From: Corynebacterium sp.
Lineage (GTDB): Bacteria > Actinomycetota > Actinomycetes > Mycobacteriales > Mycobacteriaceae
DNA length: 10,758 bases
Direction of reading: 5' to 3'
NCBI RefSeq assembly: GCF_030826625.1
Contig: NZ_JAPJNQ010000074.1
Span: 1-10,758 of the forward strand
In this document: in pieces, positions 1-6,400 of the stretch
Numbering within the stretch: position 1 is the first letter of the stretch
How the letters are laid out: every line of letters starts with the position of its first letter
Position numbers and translations under genes: made by a program
Notes under the pieces: model-generated
Told to the model about the DNA's origin: nothing
What the model saw: only the letters and a program-made list of their open reading frames with translations
The model's database searches: none

Positions 1-560
1 CTCTACCGGTGCTGGTGGTATTGATCGCTGAAAATGTTGGACACGTCAAGGCGGTTTCCGCGATGACTGGTCGCAACGTGGATCATTTGGCTGGTGATGC
101 TTTGCTTGCCGACGGTTTGGCTACCACCTTGGCTGGCGGTGCAGGTGGCTCGGGTACGACGACCTACGCGGAAAATATTGGAGTGATGGCAGCAACGAAA
201 GTCTATTCTACTGCTGCTTACTGGGTTGCGGCGTTGTGCGCGGTGGCTTTAGCCTTCATCCCGAAATTCGGCGCCCTGATTTTTAGCATCCCCGTCGGGG
301 TACTGGGTGGGGCTACGTTGTTGCTCTACGGCTTAATCGGAATGTTGGGGGTGCGCATTTGGATGGACAATGACGTCAATTTCAATAATCCTGTGAACCT
401 GACCGCGGCCGCGATCGCGTTGGTAGCTGGTATCGGAAACCTGACGCTGCCCATCGGGGCAGTGGAGCTGGAAGGTATCGCCTGGGGCTCAGTAGGCATC
501 ATGGTGGTTTACCCGATTTTGCGGTGGTTGTATTCCCGCGTTGGTGAAGGCAAGCGTTAG
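1..560 (+). CDS. uraA: Uracil permease, NCS2 family (5'-truncated)
   Basis: This is the C-terminal ~186 residues of a nucleobase:cation symporter that imports uracil across the cytoplasmic membrane. The reading frame is open from base 3 to the window edge, so the true start lies outside. Two NCS2 signatures are visible: AENVGH near the first visible residues, and TTYAENIGVMAATKVYS about 47 residues later. In E. coli UraA the two glutamates of these motifs (E241 and E290) bind uracil and couple proton transport, and both are present here. The motif LLLYGLIGMLGVRI and the segment NPVNLTAAAIALVAGIG also follow the UraA pattern, including the final hydrophobic helices and a short basic tail (SRVGEGKR). 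It ends 14 bases from the convergent sugR gene. Xanthine or another NCS2 substrate is possible, but the similarity is closest to uracil permeases. Confidence 0.9.
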   Translation, partial: LPVLVVLIAENVGHVKAVSAMTGRNVDHLAGDALLADGLATTLAGGAGGSGTTTYAENIGVMAATKVYSTAAYWVAALCAVALAFIPKFGALIFSIPVGVLGGATLLLYGLIGMLGVRIWMDNDVNFNNPVNLTAAAIALVAGIGNLTLPIGAVELEGIAWGSVGIMVVYPILRWLYSRVGEGKR

Positions 561-571
561 GGGAATACCCC
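560..571. repeat. Small GGGG-AATA-CCCC hairpin in the uraA/sugR convergent gap
   Basis: A perfect 4-bp G/C stem with a 4-base loop fills nearly all of the gap between the two convergent stop codons. It is flanked by two copies of GCGTTAG (554-560 and 572-578), which contain the uraA stop and the sugR stop respectively. There is no T-run on either strand, so it is not a typical intrinsic terminator. It may act as a minimal bidirectional end signal or may be chance. Confidence 0.3.
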
Positions 572-574
572 GCG

Positions 575-1354
575 TTAGCGTTCTACGACGACGACTTCTA
601 CCCCGCGCTGTTCGAGCGCGGCCACCAAGGCACTCGGGGCTGCGGAGTCGGTGATGAGGACGTCGATGTCTGTTACCGTCGCGAAGCTCACGAGATAATC
701 GCGCCCCAGCTTGCTGGAATCGCACAAAACCACGGACTTGCTGGAATTCGTCATGAACGCAGTTTTGATTGCGGCTTCTTGAGTATCAGCCGTGGAAAGC
801 CCATGTTCGACGGTGAGCGCATCAGTGCCGATGAAAGCGACGTCGGCGCGCTTGAGAGCTAAGGACCTCAGAGCCGCTGGCCCAACGATGGATTGCGTCA
901 TCCCGCGTACTGTTCCGCCGAGTAACTGTATGTTGTCCAATCCATAAGCAGCCAGGTTTAATGCACCCGGCAGGCTATTGATCACGATTTCGAGATTGGA
1001 CGCGCGCTCAGTTTGTCCGAGAAAATCAGCCAGGTAATTGTTGGTGGTACCAGCTCCGATGAAAATCGTACCGGAAGCGGGCACAAATTGTAATGCTGCG
1101 GTAGCAATCGCGATTTTGGCGTCGGCGGCCGAACGATTGCGATCGGCCAGGGGCACTTCCGAGGTTTGATAATTATGCGCAGCCCGCGCACCGCCACGGA
1201 CACGCTGCACAGCCCCAATTTCATCGAGAGCCGCGAGGTCTCGGCGAATAGTCTCCGAGGTCACTGAAAATCGTTCGGCGAGGGTGCCGACTTTGACCCA
1301 ACCATCGACTGCAGCCAAAGAAGCGATATGGCGTCGTCGTTCTTCCGCGTACAT
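575..1354 (-). CDS. sugR: DeoR-family transcriptional regulator, SugR-like
   Basis: This 259-residue DeoR-type regulator closely resembles C. glutamicum SugR, which represses PTS and glycolytic genes and is relieved by sugar phosphates. Residues 1-58 form the DeoR helix-turn-helix, with the family pattern TSETIRRDLAALDEIGAVQRVRGG. Residues ~75-235 are the sugar-phosphate sensor: FIGAGTT at 98-104, LLGGTVRGMTQSIVGPAAL, then RADVAFIGTDAL..HGLSTADTQEAAIK and VVLCDSSKLG. The usual DeoR sensor motif reads D-x-G-T-T; here position 100 is Gly, a variation that may affect effector binding. The ATG at 1354 follows AGAAAGGA by about 12-13 bases, a rather long spacing, and opens with MYAEERRRHIASL as I recall for SugR. 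Unlike in C. glutamicum, no fruK or pts gene follows; a uracil permease converges instead. A different DeoR paralogue is possible but less likely. Confidence 0.88.
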   Translation of the reverse strand: MYAEERRRHIASLAAVDGWVKVGTLAERFSVTSETIRRDLAALDEIGAVQRVRGGARAAHNYQTSEVPLADRNRSAADAKIAIATAALQFVPASGTIFIGAGTTNNYLADFLGQTERASNLEIVINSLPGALNLAAYGLDNIQLLGGTVRGMTQSIVGPAALRSLALKRADVAFIGTDALTVEHGLSTADTQEAAIKTAFMTNSSKSVVLCDSSKLGRDYLVSFATVTDIDVLITDSAAPSALVAALEQRGVEVVVVER

Positions 1355-1467
1355 GCTGCGTGCAGAGTCCTTTCTGCCTTAGTGCTTAGTGCGGCCTCTT
1401 AGCGTGGTGTTCTCGTACTGGCACTGGTATGCCGCACTGTGGTGTTTCTCAGCGGGACACTATGTAC

Positions 1468-2178
1468 TTAAAGCTTGCGGATGACCGAAACTACCTTGCC
1501 CATGATCTCAGCTTCGTCGCCAGGAATAGGGCTGAAAGCGTCATTGTGTGGCAGTAACCAGACTCCAGAAGAATCCCGGTGGAACTCTTTGACCGTGGCT
1601 TCTTCACCTTCGAGTAGAGCTGCGACGAATTCACCGACTTCCGCAACTTTTTGTGAACGGACAACTACCCAATCACCGTCCAAAATTCCAGCGTCTTTCA
1701 TTGACTCGCCGACAACCTGCAGCATGAAAAGATCGCCTCCGCCGACGATTTCTTCTGGCATGGGGTAGTAGGAATCAATATTCTCTTCTGCTGTGATGGG
1801 TGAGCCTGCAGCAATTCTGCCCAAAACGGGAACGTAGCAATACCCCGATGCATCAGCCGGTGCTGCCGTTGCATCAGTGGGCTGTTTGGTGCTGGATACA
1901 CGCTTGCCGGGTTTTTTGGCTTCCGGCATGTTGCGCACGATCATCGCGCGCGGTTTATTGGGATCGCGCTGTAGAAATCCTTTTTCTTCCAATTGCTTCA
2001 GCTGATAAGCCACCGATGAGGTGGATTGCAGCCCTGCGGTATCACCGATCTCGCGGATGCTTGGCGGATAACCGCGGAGCATTACTGCATCCCTGATAAC
2101 TTCAAGGATTCGACGCTGGCGGTGGCTGAGTTGTTCGAACGTCGGCTTGGGTGCGGAGGTAGTGCGTGGGCGCGGCAT
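1468..2178 (-). CDS. lexA: LexA repressor (SOS regulator, self-cleaving)
   Basis: LexA represses DNA-damage genes and cleaves itself when bound to RecA filaments. The protein has 236 residues, slightly longer than E. coli LexA because of an N-terminal extension and a long linker. Residues ~14-78 form the winged helix-turn-helix (REIGDTAGLQSTSSVAYQL, then GFLQRDPNKPRAM). Residues ~85-112 are a Lys/Thr/Ala-rich linker. The S24 peptidase domain has the cleavage site Ala124-Gly125 (in RIAAGSP), catalytic Ser159 (in VVGESM) and Lys197 (in EEATVKEF); the 38-residue Ser-Lys spacing fits the family. The ATG at 2178 has a good AGGAG six bases upstream. Divergent from it is the DivS-like gene, as in corynebacteria. 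sugR lies 113 bases downstream on the same strand, without an obvious terminator between them. A candidate promoter and operator lie at 2348-2390, so autorepression is expected. Confidence 0.97.
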   Translation of the reverse strand: MPRPRTTSAPKPTFEQLSHRQRRILEVIRDAVMLRGYPPSIREIGDTAGLQSTSSVAYQLKQLEEKGFLQRDPNKPRAMIVRNMPEAKKPGKRVSSTKQPTDATAAPADASGYCYVPVLGRIAAGSPITAEENIDSYYPMPEEIVGGGDLFMLQVVGESMKDAGILDGDWVVVRSQKVAEVGEFVAALLEGEEATVKEFHRDSSGVWLLPHNDAFSPIPGDEAEIMGKVVSVIRKL

Positions 2179-2215
2179 ACATAGCTCCTATATCTGTAGT
2201 CAATGGTTGTACGCA

Positions 2216-2268
2216 GAGAACTTAGGGACCGAGGAACTTGAGGACCTAAAGATTTAGGAACCTACGAG
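2216..2268. repeat. Short GAACTT/GGACC repeats in the lexA leader
   Basis: On the + strand, GAACTTAGGGACC (2218-2230) is followed by GAACTTGAGGACC (2234-2246), two near-identical 13-mers 16 bases apart. A partial third copy, GGAACCTACGAG, ends the run. Within it CCTAAA-GA-TTTAGG (2245-2258) is a perfect 6-bp inverted repeat. The whole stretch is strongly purine-biased on this strand and pyrimidine-rich in the lexA transcript. If the lexA promoter call is right, it lies in the 5' leader of lexA mRNA. Its role is unknown. Confidence 0.55.
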
Positions 2269-2347
2269 CTGAGAAATCCCTTTATGGCCTAGTTCACATG
2301 CTTGGTATAGAACTTACGTGAGAATATGTTTCCGTGTGGCAACTCTG

Positions 2348-2376
2348 AGTCTAATGGAAAGTTTAATCGAACACAA
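2348..2376 (-). promoter_or_regulatory. Candidate sigma-A promoter of lexA
   Basis: Read on the minus strand, TTGTGT (2376-2371) serves as -35 and TAGACT (2353-2348) as -10, separated by exactly 17 bases. TAGACT fits the corynebacterial TANANT -10 consensus perfectly, and the -35 keeps the TTG core. Transcription would begin near 2341, giving lexA a leader of about 160 nt. A second -10-like TAAACT (2365-2360) lies close by but has no -35. The promoter is predicted by eye only. Confidence 0.5.
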
Positions 2377-2390
2377 TTACTAGTTTTCGA
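2367..2390. promoter_or_regulatory. Candidate degenerate SOS operator (LexA box)
   Basis: An imperfect inverted repeat has outer arms TCGAACAC (2367-2374) and GTTTTCGA (2383-2390), with 9 of 12 positions symmetric over 24 bases. The left arm matches the TCGAACA half of actinobacterial SOS boxes (TCGAAC-N4-GTTCGA type), and the right arm ends in TTCGA. The spacing between arms is 8 bases wider than in a canonical 16-mer. A second degenerate 16-mer, TCGAATGTGGGTGTGA, starts at 2387. Its position over the predicted lexA -35 is what an autorepression operator should have, but the sequence match is imperfect. Confidence 0.4.
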
Positions 2391-2473
2391 ATGTGGGTGT
2401 GACGGCCGGGGCTTAACCTTTCTTTCAGTTGGAACAAATAACAACGATGCGGAAGGGAGCGTGAGCATTAGTC

Positions 2474-2866
2474 ATGATGCACATTCGCCAGCACTTATTA
2501 GCAGCACAGCCGCGGACGTTAACCGCAAACACAGTCACGGTTCCGGCAGCAGCGCAATGGGAGGTGCCGCGGGTTGATCGTGGTCCTGGCTCTCGGGGGT
2601 GTATGAGGACCTCCTCGAATTCTCGTGCAGGCGCCGAATCGGGGAGAAGTACCCATACGGCTTGCCCAGAAATGATCTATACGTTGCAACCGCTGCCGGG
2701 CGCAGATGTGCCGGGTAGCGTCACTTCTGGAACCACCGAGAACTTACAGACTCGCACTCGCATCGAACCGACAGGGGAAACTTCTTCATCAGTCGCAGCA
2801 TCCTATTTTCTCGGGGCGATATTGGGTCTAATCATGGCGATTGGTGTTGTACTTGGTATCGCATAA
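2474..2866 (+). CDS. Small C-terminally anchored membrane protein, DivS-like (candidate SOS division suppressor)
   Basis: I do not recognise this protein from its sequence. The call rests on position: it is divergent from lexA and upstream of nrdR, the slot of divS in C. glutamicum, whose product blocks division after DNA damage. The 130 residues comprise a basic, disordered N-terminal part rich in Ala, Thr, Ser and Arg, a Ser/Thr/Gly-rich middle, and one clear membrane segment at ~108-130 (ASYFLGAILGLIMAIGVVLGIA), which ends exactly at the stop codon. No LysM domain or catalytic motif is visible. There are tandem ATGs at 2474 and 2477. The nearest ribosome-binding motif (GGAAGGGAG, ending at 2459) is 14 bases upstream, longer than ideal, and a TGA at 2462 closes the frame upstream. 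A later start such as the ATG at residue 44, behind TCGGGGGTGT, is possible. The frame is more certain than the start. Confidence 0.6.
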   Translation: MMHIRQHLLAAQPRTLTANTVTVPAAAQWEVPRVDRGPGSRGCMRTSSNSRAGAESGRSTHTACPEMIYTLQPLPGADVPGSVTSGTTENLQTRTRIEPTGETSSSVAASYFLGAILGLIMAIGVVLGIA

Positions 2867-2875
2867 AAACTCTGT

Positions 2876-2897
2876 TAAACGGGCGAATACCTGTTTA
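2876..2897. repeat. 8-bp stem hairpin after the DivS-like gene
   Basis: TAAACGGG (2876-2883), a 6-base loop CGAATA, and CCTGTTTA (2890-2897) form an 8-bp stem with one G-U pair, starting 9 bases after the stop codon. No T-run follows, so it is at best a weak terminator or an RNA 3'-end stabiliser. It could instead be a DNA operator for the downstream nrdR promoter. It does not resemble the ACAC...GTGT type of NrdR box. Confidence 0.4.
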
Positions 2898-2987
2898 TAC
2901 GGATTGGCGGTAGCATCACAAGGCAAAGAGGTTTTCTTGGTATCGGCATTGCTGAATTGTCGGTAATAAACGAGCATAGGTGAGGTC

Positions 2988-3443
2988 GTGTACTGCCCAT
3001 TTTGTCACCATGAACAATCCAGAGTCGTCGACTCCCGCTTAGTCGATGCTGGGGTCGCCATTCGACGCCGCCGAGAATGTACTGAGTGCAAGGGGCGTTT
3101 CACCACCGTCGAAAAATCAGTGCTCCTGGTCGTTAAACGCAACGGACTCACCGAGCCATTTTCGCGTGATAAGCTCATCAGGGGCGTGCACCGTGCCTGT
3201 CAGGGCAGGCCGGTTACGGAAGATTCGCTGAAACGGCTAGCGCAGCAAGTTGAAGAAACCGTCCGCGGGCACGGTAGTTCACAAGTAGACGCAAACGCCA
3301 TCGGGCTGGCGATTTTGGAGCCGCTTCGGGAACTCGATGAAGTTGCCTATCTGCGCTTTGCCTCGGTCTACAAGTCCTTTGATAGCGCGCAAGATTTCGA
3401 ATCAGAAATCCGGCTGATGCGCCGCCGCGAACGAGGAAACTAG
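2988..3443 (+). CDS. nrdR: Transcriptional repressor NrdR
   Basis: NrdR senses nucleotides through an ATP-cone and represses ribonucleotide reductase genes. The 151 residues match the usual family length. The N-terminal zinc ribbon has Cys3 and Cys6 (CPFC) and Cys31 and Cys34 (CTEC), with the diagnostic VVDSR and AIRRRREC between them. The ATP-cone runs ~46-136, beginning VVKRNGLTEPFSRDKLIRGV. The start is GTG at 2988, preceded by AGGTGAGG at good spacing, and translation from it gives the standard M-x-CPFC opening. The gene follows the DivS-like gene by 121 bases on the same strand. It likely has its own or a shared promoter there; I saw no convincing -35/-10 pair. It converges with hrpA, the stop codons being 28 bases apart. 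Confidence 0.97.
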   Translation: MYCPFCHHEQSRVVDSRLVDAGVAIRRRRECTECKGRFTTVEKSVLLVVKRNGLTEPFSRDKLIRGVHRACQGRPVTEDSLKRLAQQVEETVRGHGSSQVDANAIGLAILEPLRELDEVAYLRFASVYKSFDSAQDFESEIRLMRRRERGN

Positions 3444-3448
3444 TTCGC
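3427..3448. repeat. Inverted repeat across the nrdR stop codon
   Basis: GCGAAC (3427-3432) and GTTCGC (3443-3448) form a perfect 6-bp stem around a 10-base loop that contains most of the nrdR stop codon. It sits at the end of convergent nrdR and hrpA, where a bidirectional terminator would be useful, but neither strand has a T-run. Chance is a real alternative. Confidence 0.35.
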
Positions 3449-3471
3449 CATCAACGAGCACAGGCAGCGCA

Positions 3472-6400
3472 TCAAGGTTTCTTGCCGAGCGCATCTATAG
3501 CTTTATTCACTCGGCGGGCAGATACCGGGTGCGCGGTACCTAGTCGTTGGGCAAACAAGCTCACCCGTAATTCTTCGATCATCCATTTGATTTTTGCTAC
3601 TGCTGGTGACTTCTCTGTCCCGGTAGGCAACCGGCGCAACCGATTGCGCAAATACGCCCGACATTCATCAATAACATCTTGGCGTTCGCCATCCTTGTCC
3701 GGATTTGTTGCCATATCCGCTAAGCGGATCTCCATTGCCTGCAGATACCGAGGTAGATGCCGCAACTGTTGTAGCCCATGTGTACTAATGGCATTTTTCG
3801 GCAATAAGAAACTGAGTTGCTCGCGCATATCATCAATCGCTGGGCCTTCCCAATCCTGCAACTCGTCGGCAAGCTTGGAATAACGCACTAACCCCGGAGC
3901 GATAGCGACGACGCTCTGGCGTACTTCACGTGGCAATGACTGTGCAATCGTCGATTTTAGCTCAGCAAATTTCTCAGGTTTGCGTACCGGGCCGCCGAGG
4001 GAGAGCATCAAATCGCGTAAGGCTGCAATACGGGCATCATTAACCAAACCGGCAGCACCACCATGAGGGTAATGGTCGACTGCGACCCGTTGCTGTAAAG
4101 GCAAGCCATTGACCATCTTCTGCGTATTGACGTCTAATTCGCGCAGTAACAAGGTTAACGTGGCAGTTATCATCGCAGAATTCGCAGCATCACGCGTCGG
4201 ATAGTACTGCACCGACAAGCCCTGTTCGCTAATCGTTAGCGCCGGATAAGCCGTTACCGTGTGCTGGTCAACTTCATGCTGAATCTCTTCAGGAATGGTG
4301 CCGAGATTATCGGCGGTCCAGTCAGCCACGTAGTGTCTTTGGGCAGGCTGATTAGGCTTCGGTGCAGCACCTGGCTTCTGCACACTGCGTTGCACCTTTT
4401 TCGTGATCGAAGCACTAATTTTTCCTGCCTGCCGTTTCTGTAACGCAGAAAGGCTTTTATCGCTGTCGATGATCTGTCCGCGCTTATCAATCGCGGCGAA
4501 CGTCATTTTTAAATGTGGCGGTAGTTTAGCGATCGCAAAATCACTGGAATTGATGCCACGCGCACCCAATTTTTGGAAGGCAGCGGCCACTTGGTCTAAC
4601 AGGTCAGACTCATACGGCAAGAGGTGTTCCATGGCCCGTACCGCAAAATCCGGCGCGGGAACCAGGCTGCGACGCAAAGCCTTTGGGAGACCGCGAATAA
4701 GTTCGGTGACTAGTTCTTCGCGCAATCCTGGCACGAGCCATTCGAAAGGTTCGGGATCTACGCTGGCGAGCATGGGGACTGGAATATTCACGGTCACACC
4801 ATCACGTTGATGTCCGGGCTCGAATAGGTAGTCTAATTCGAGGTCTAGTCCTGCATGGCGCCAATAGTCAGGAAACGCTTGTTCTGTAACTGATTCAGCA
4901 GCATCACCGATCAGTTCTTCCGGATCAAAATCTAATAGACTTGGCTGTTTCTTATATGTTTTCTTCCACCAGCCATCAAAAGACTTGGAATGAGTGACTG
5001 TATCCGGAATGCGGCGATCATAAAACTCGTATAAAGCCTCTTCATCAGCAATAATGCCACGACGGCGAGCCTTTTCCTCGTATTCTCCCGCAGCAGAAAG
5101 CTTATCCAGGTTGTCGTGGAAGAACTTGTGTGAAGTTTTCCATTCACCCGCAACCAGCGCATGCTGGATAAACATTGAGCGCGCTGCTTGAGGGTCGACC
5201 CGGTGATAAGAAATCGTCCGGTCAGCAACAATCGGCACACCATATAAAGTGGATCGTTGCGTGACGACGGCAGCACCCCGTTTATAGGACCAACGGGGAT
5301 CGGAATATTGGTGTTTCAGCAATGATTGAGCGGCAGACTCTACCCAGGTCGGCTCAATCGCTGCCACCCCACGGGCAAACAGCTTCGAGGTTTCTACCAG
5401 TTCTGAAGCCATCACCAGTTCAGGAGGTTTTTTAGCTACTCCAGAACCCGGAAAAATGAGAAACTTCGTGCCGCGTGCACCTTGATATTCCGAAGATTCA
5501 CTGATGCGCGCACCGATATTCGACAACAAACCAGTCAGCAGGGCCCGGTGAACCGCAGTAGAGTCTCCGGTGAATTCACCCTCAACGAATCCGCTCTCAG
5601 CAGTGGAGTTTTCGTGCTTGATAGGAAGGTCCCACTTCATCTCGCAGGCGATGTCTTTGAGCTGGCGCACCAAATCAAACCACTCACGGATGCGCATGAA
5701 ATGTAGATACTCATCCTTCATTCGCTTCCGGAACTGATTTCCAGACAATTCCGCACGCTGGGAAGTGATATATCCCCACAAGGAGAGCAACCCCAGAAAG
5801 TCGCTAGTGCGTGAGCGGAAACGTGCATGCGCCTGGTCTGCTTGCTGTTGTTTTTCCAGCGGTCGTTCCCGCACATCTTGCAACGTCATCGCAGCAACCA
5901 AAATGATGACAGGTTCTAGGCATCCCAGTTGCTGTGCCTCAACCAACATACGGGCCAGACGAGGATCCACCGGAATCCTCGCCAGCTGCCGGCCGATCTC
6001 GGTCAAACGCGGTGGCGCGTCGTCATTGGGTGGCGATGCGATGGCATCGAGTTCGTCGAGCAGTACCAACCCATCGCGCACTGCTTTCGGTTCCGGCGGT
6101 TGCACAAAAGGAAAATCTGCAACGGTACCAAGCTTGAGGGAAGACATTTGCAAAATTACGCTTGCTAGGTTGGTGCGTAAAATCTCTGGGTCTGTAAATT
6201 CCGGACGTGCGGCGAAATCGTCTTCGGAATACAACCGAATCGCAACTCCATCTGCGATACGCCCACAGCGACCCGCGCGTTGGTTCGCGCTCGCTTGAGA
6301 AATCGGCTCAATCGGCAGACGCTGAACCTTTGTGCGCGTGGAATAACGGGAGATACGCGCGGTGCCGGTATCAATAACATAGTGGATCCCCGGTACAGTC

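Larger units (their letters stand above)
2179..2473. promoter_or_regulatory. Divergent lexA / divS-like intergenic regulatory region
   Basis: This 295-base region contains no convincing gene. From the lexA side it holds the lexA Shine-Dalgarno, a repeat-rich stretch (2216-2268), an AT-rich middle with an extended -10-like TGGTATAGA on the + strand (2303-2311), the candidate lexA promoter and inverted repeat (2348-2390), and a GGAAGGGAG ribosome-binding motif (2451-2459) ahead of the DivS-like gene. I could not assign a firm promoter for the + strand gene. Confidence 0.7.

Noticed and set aside
3427..3448. GAAC...GTTC pair as an SOS box
   Set aside because: The arms are separated by 10 bases rather than 4 and sit at the 3' end of nrdR, not in a promoter.
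5765..6298. 177-codon plus-strand frame inside hrpA
   Set aside because: It is antisense to the conserved helicase domain, with a basic, Arg/Ser-rich translation typical of shadow frames.
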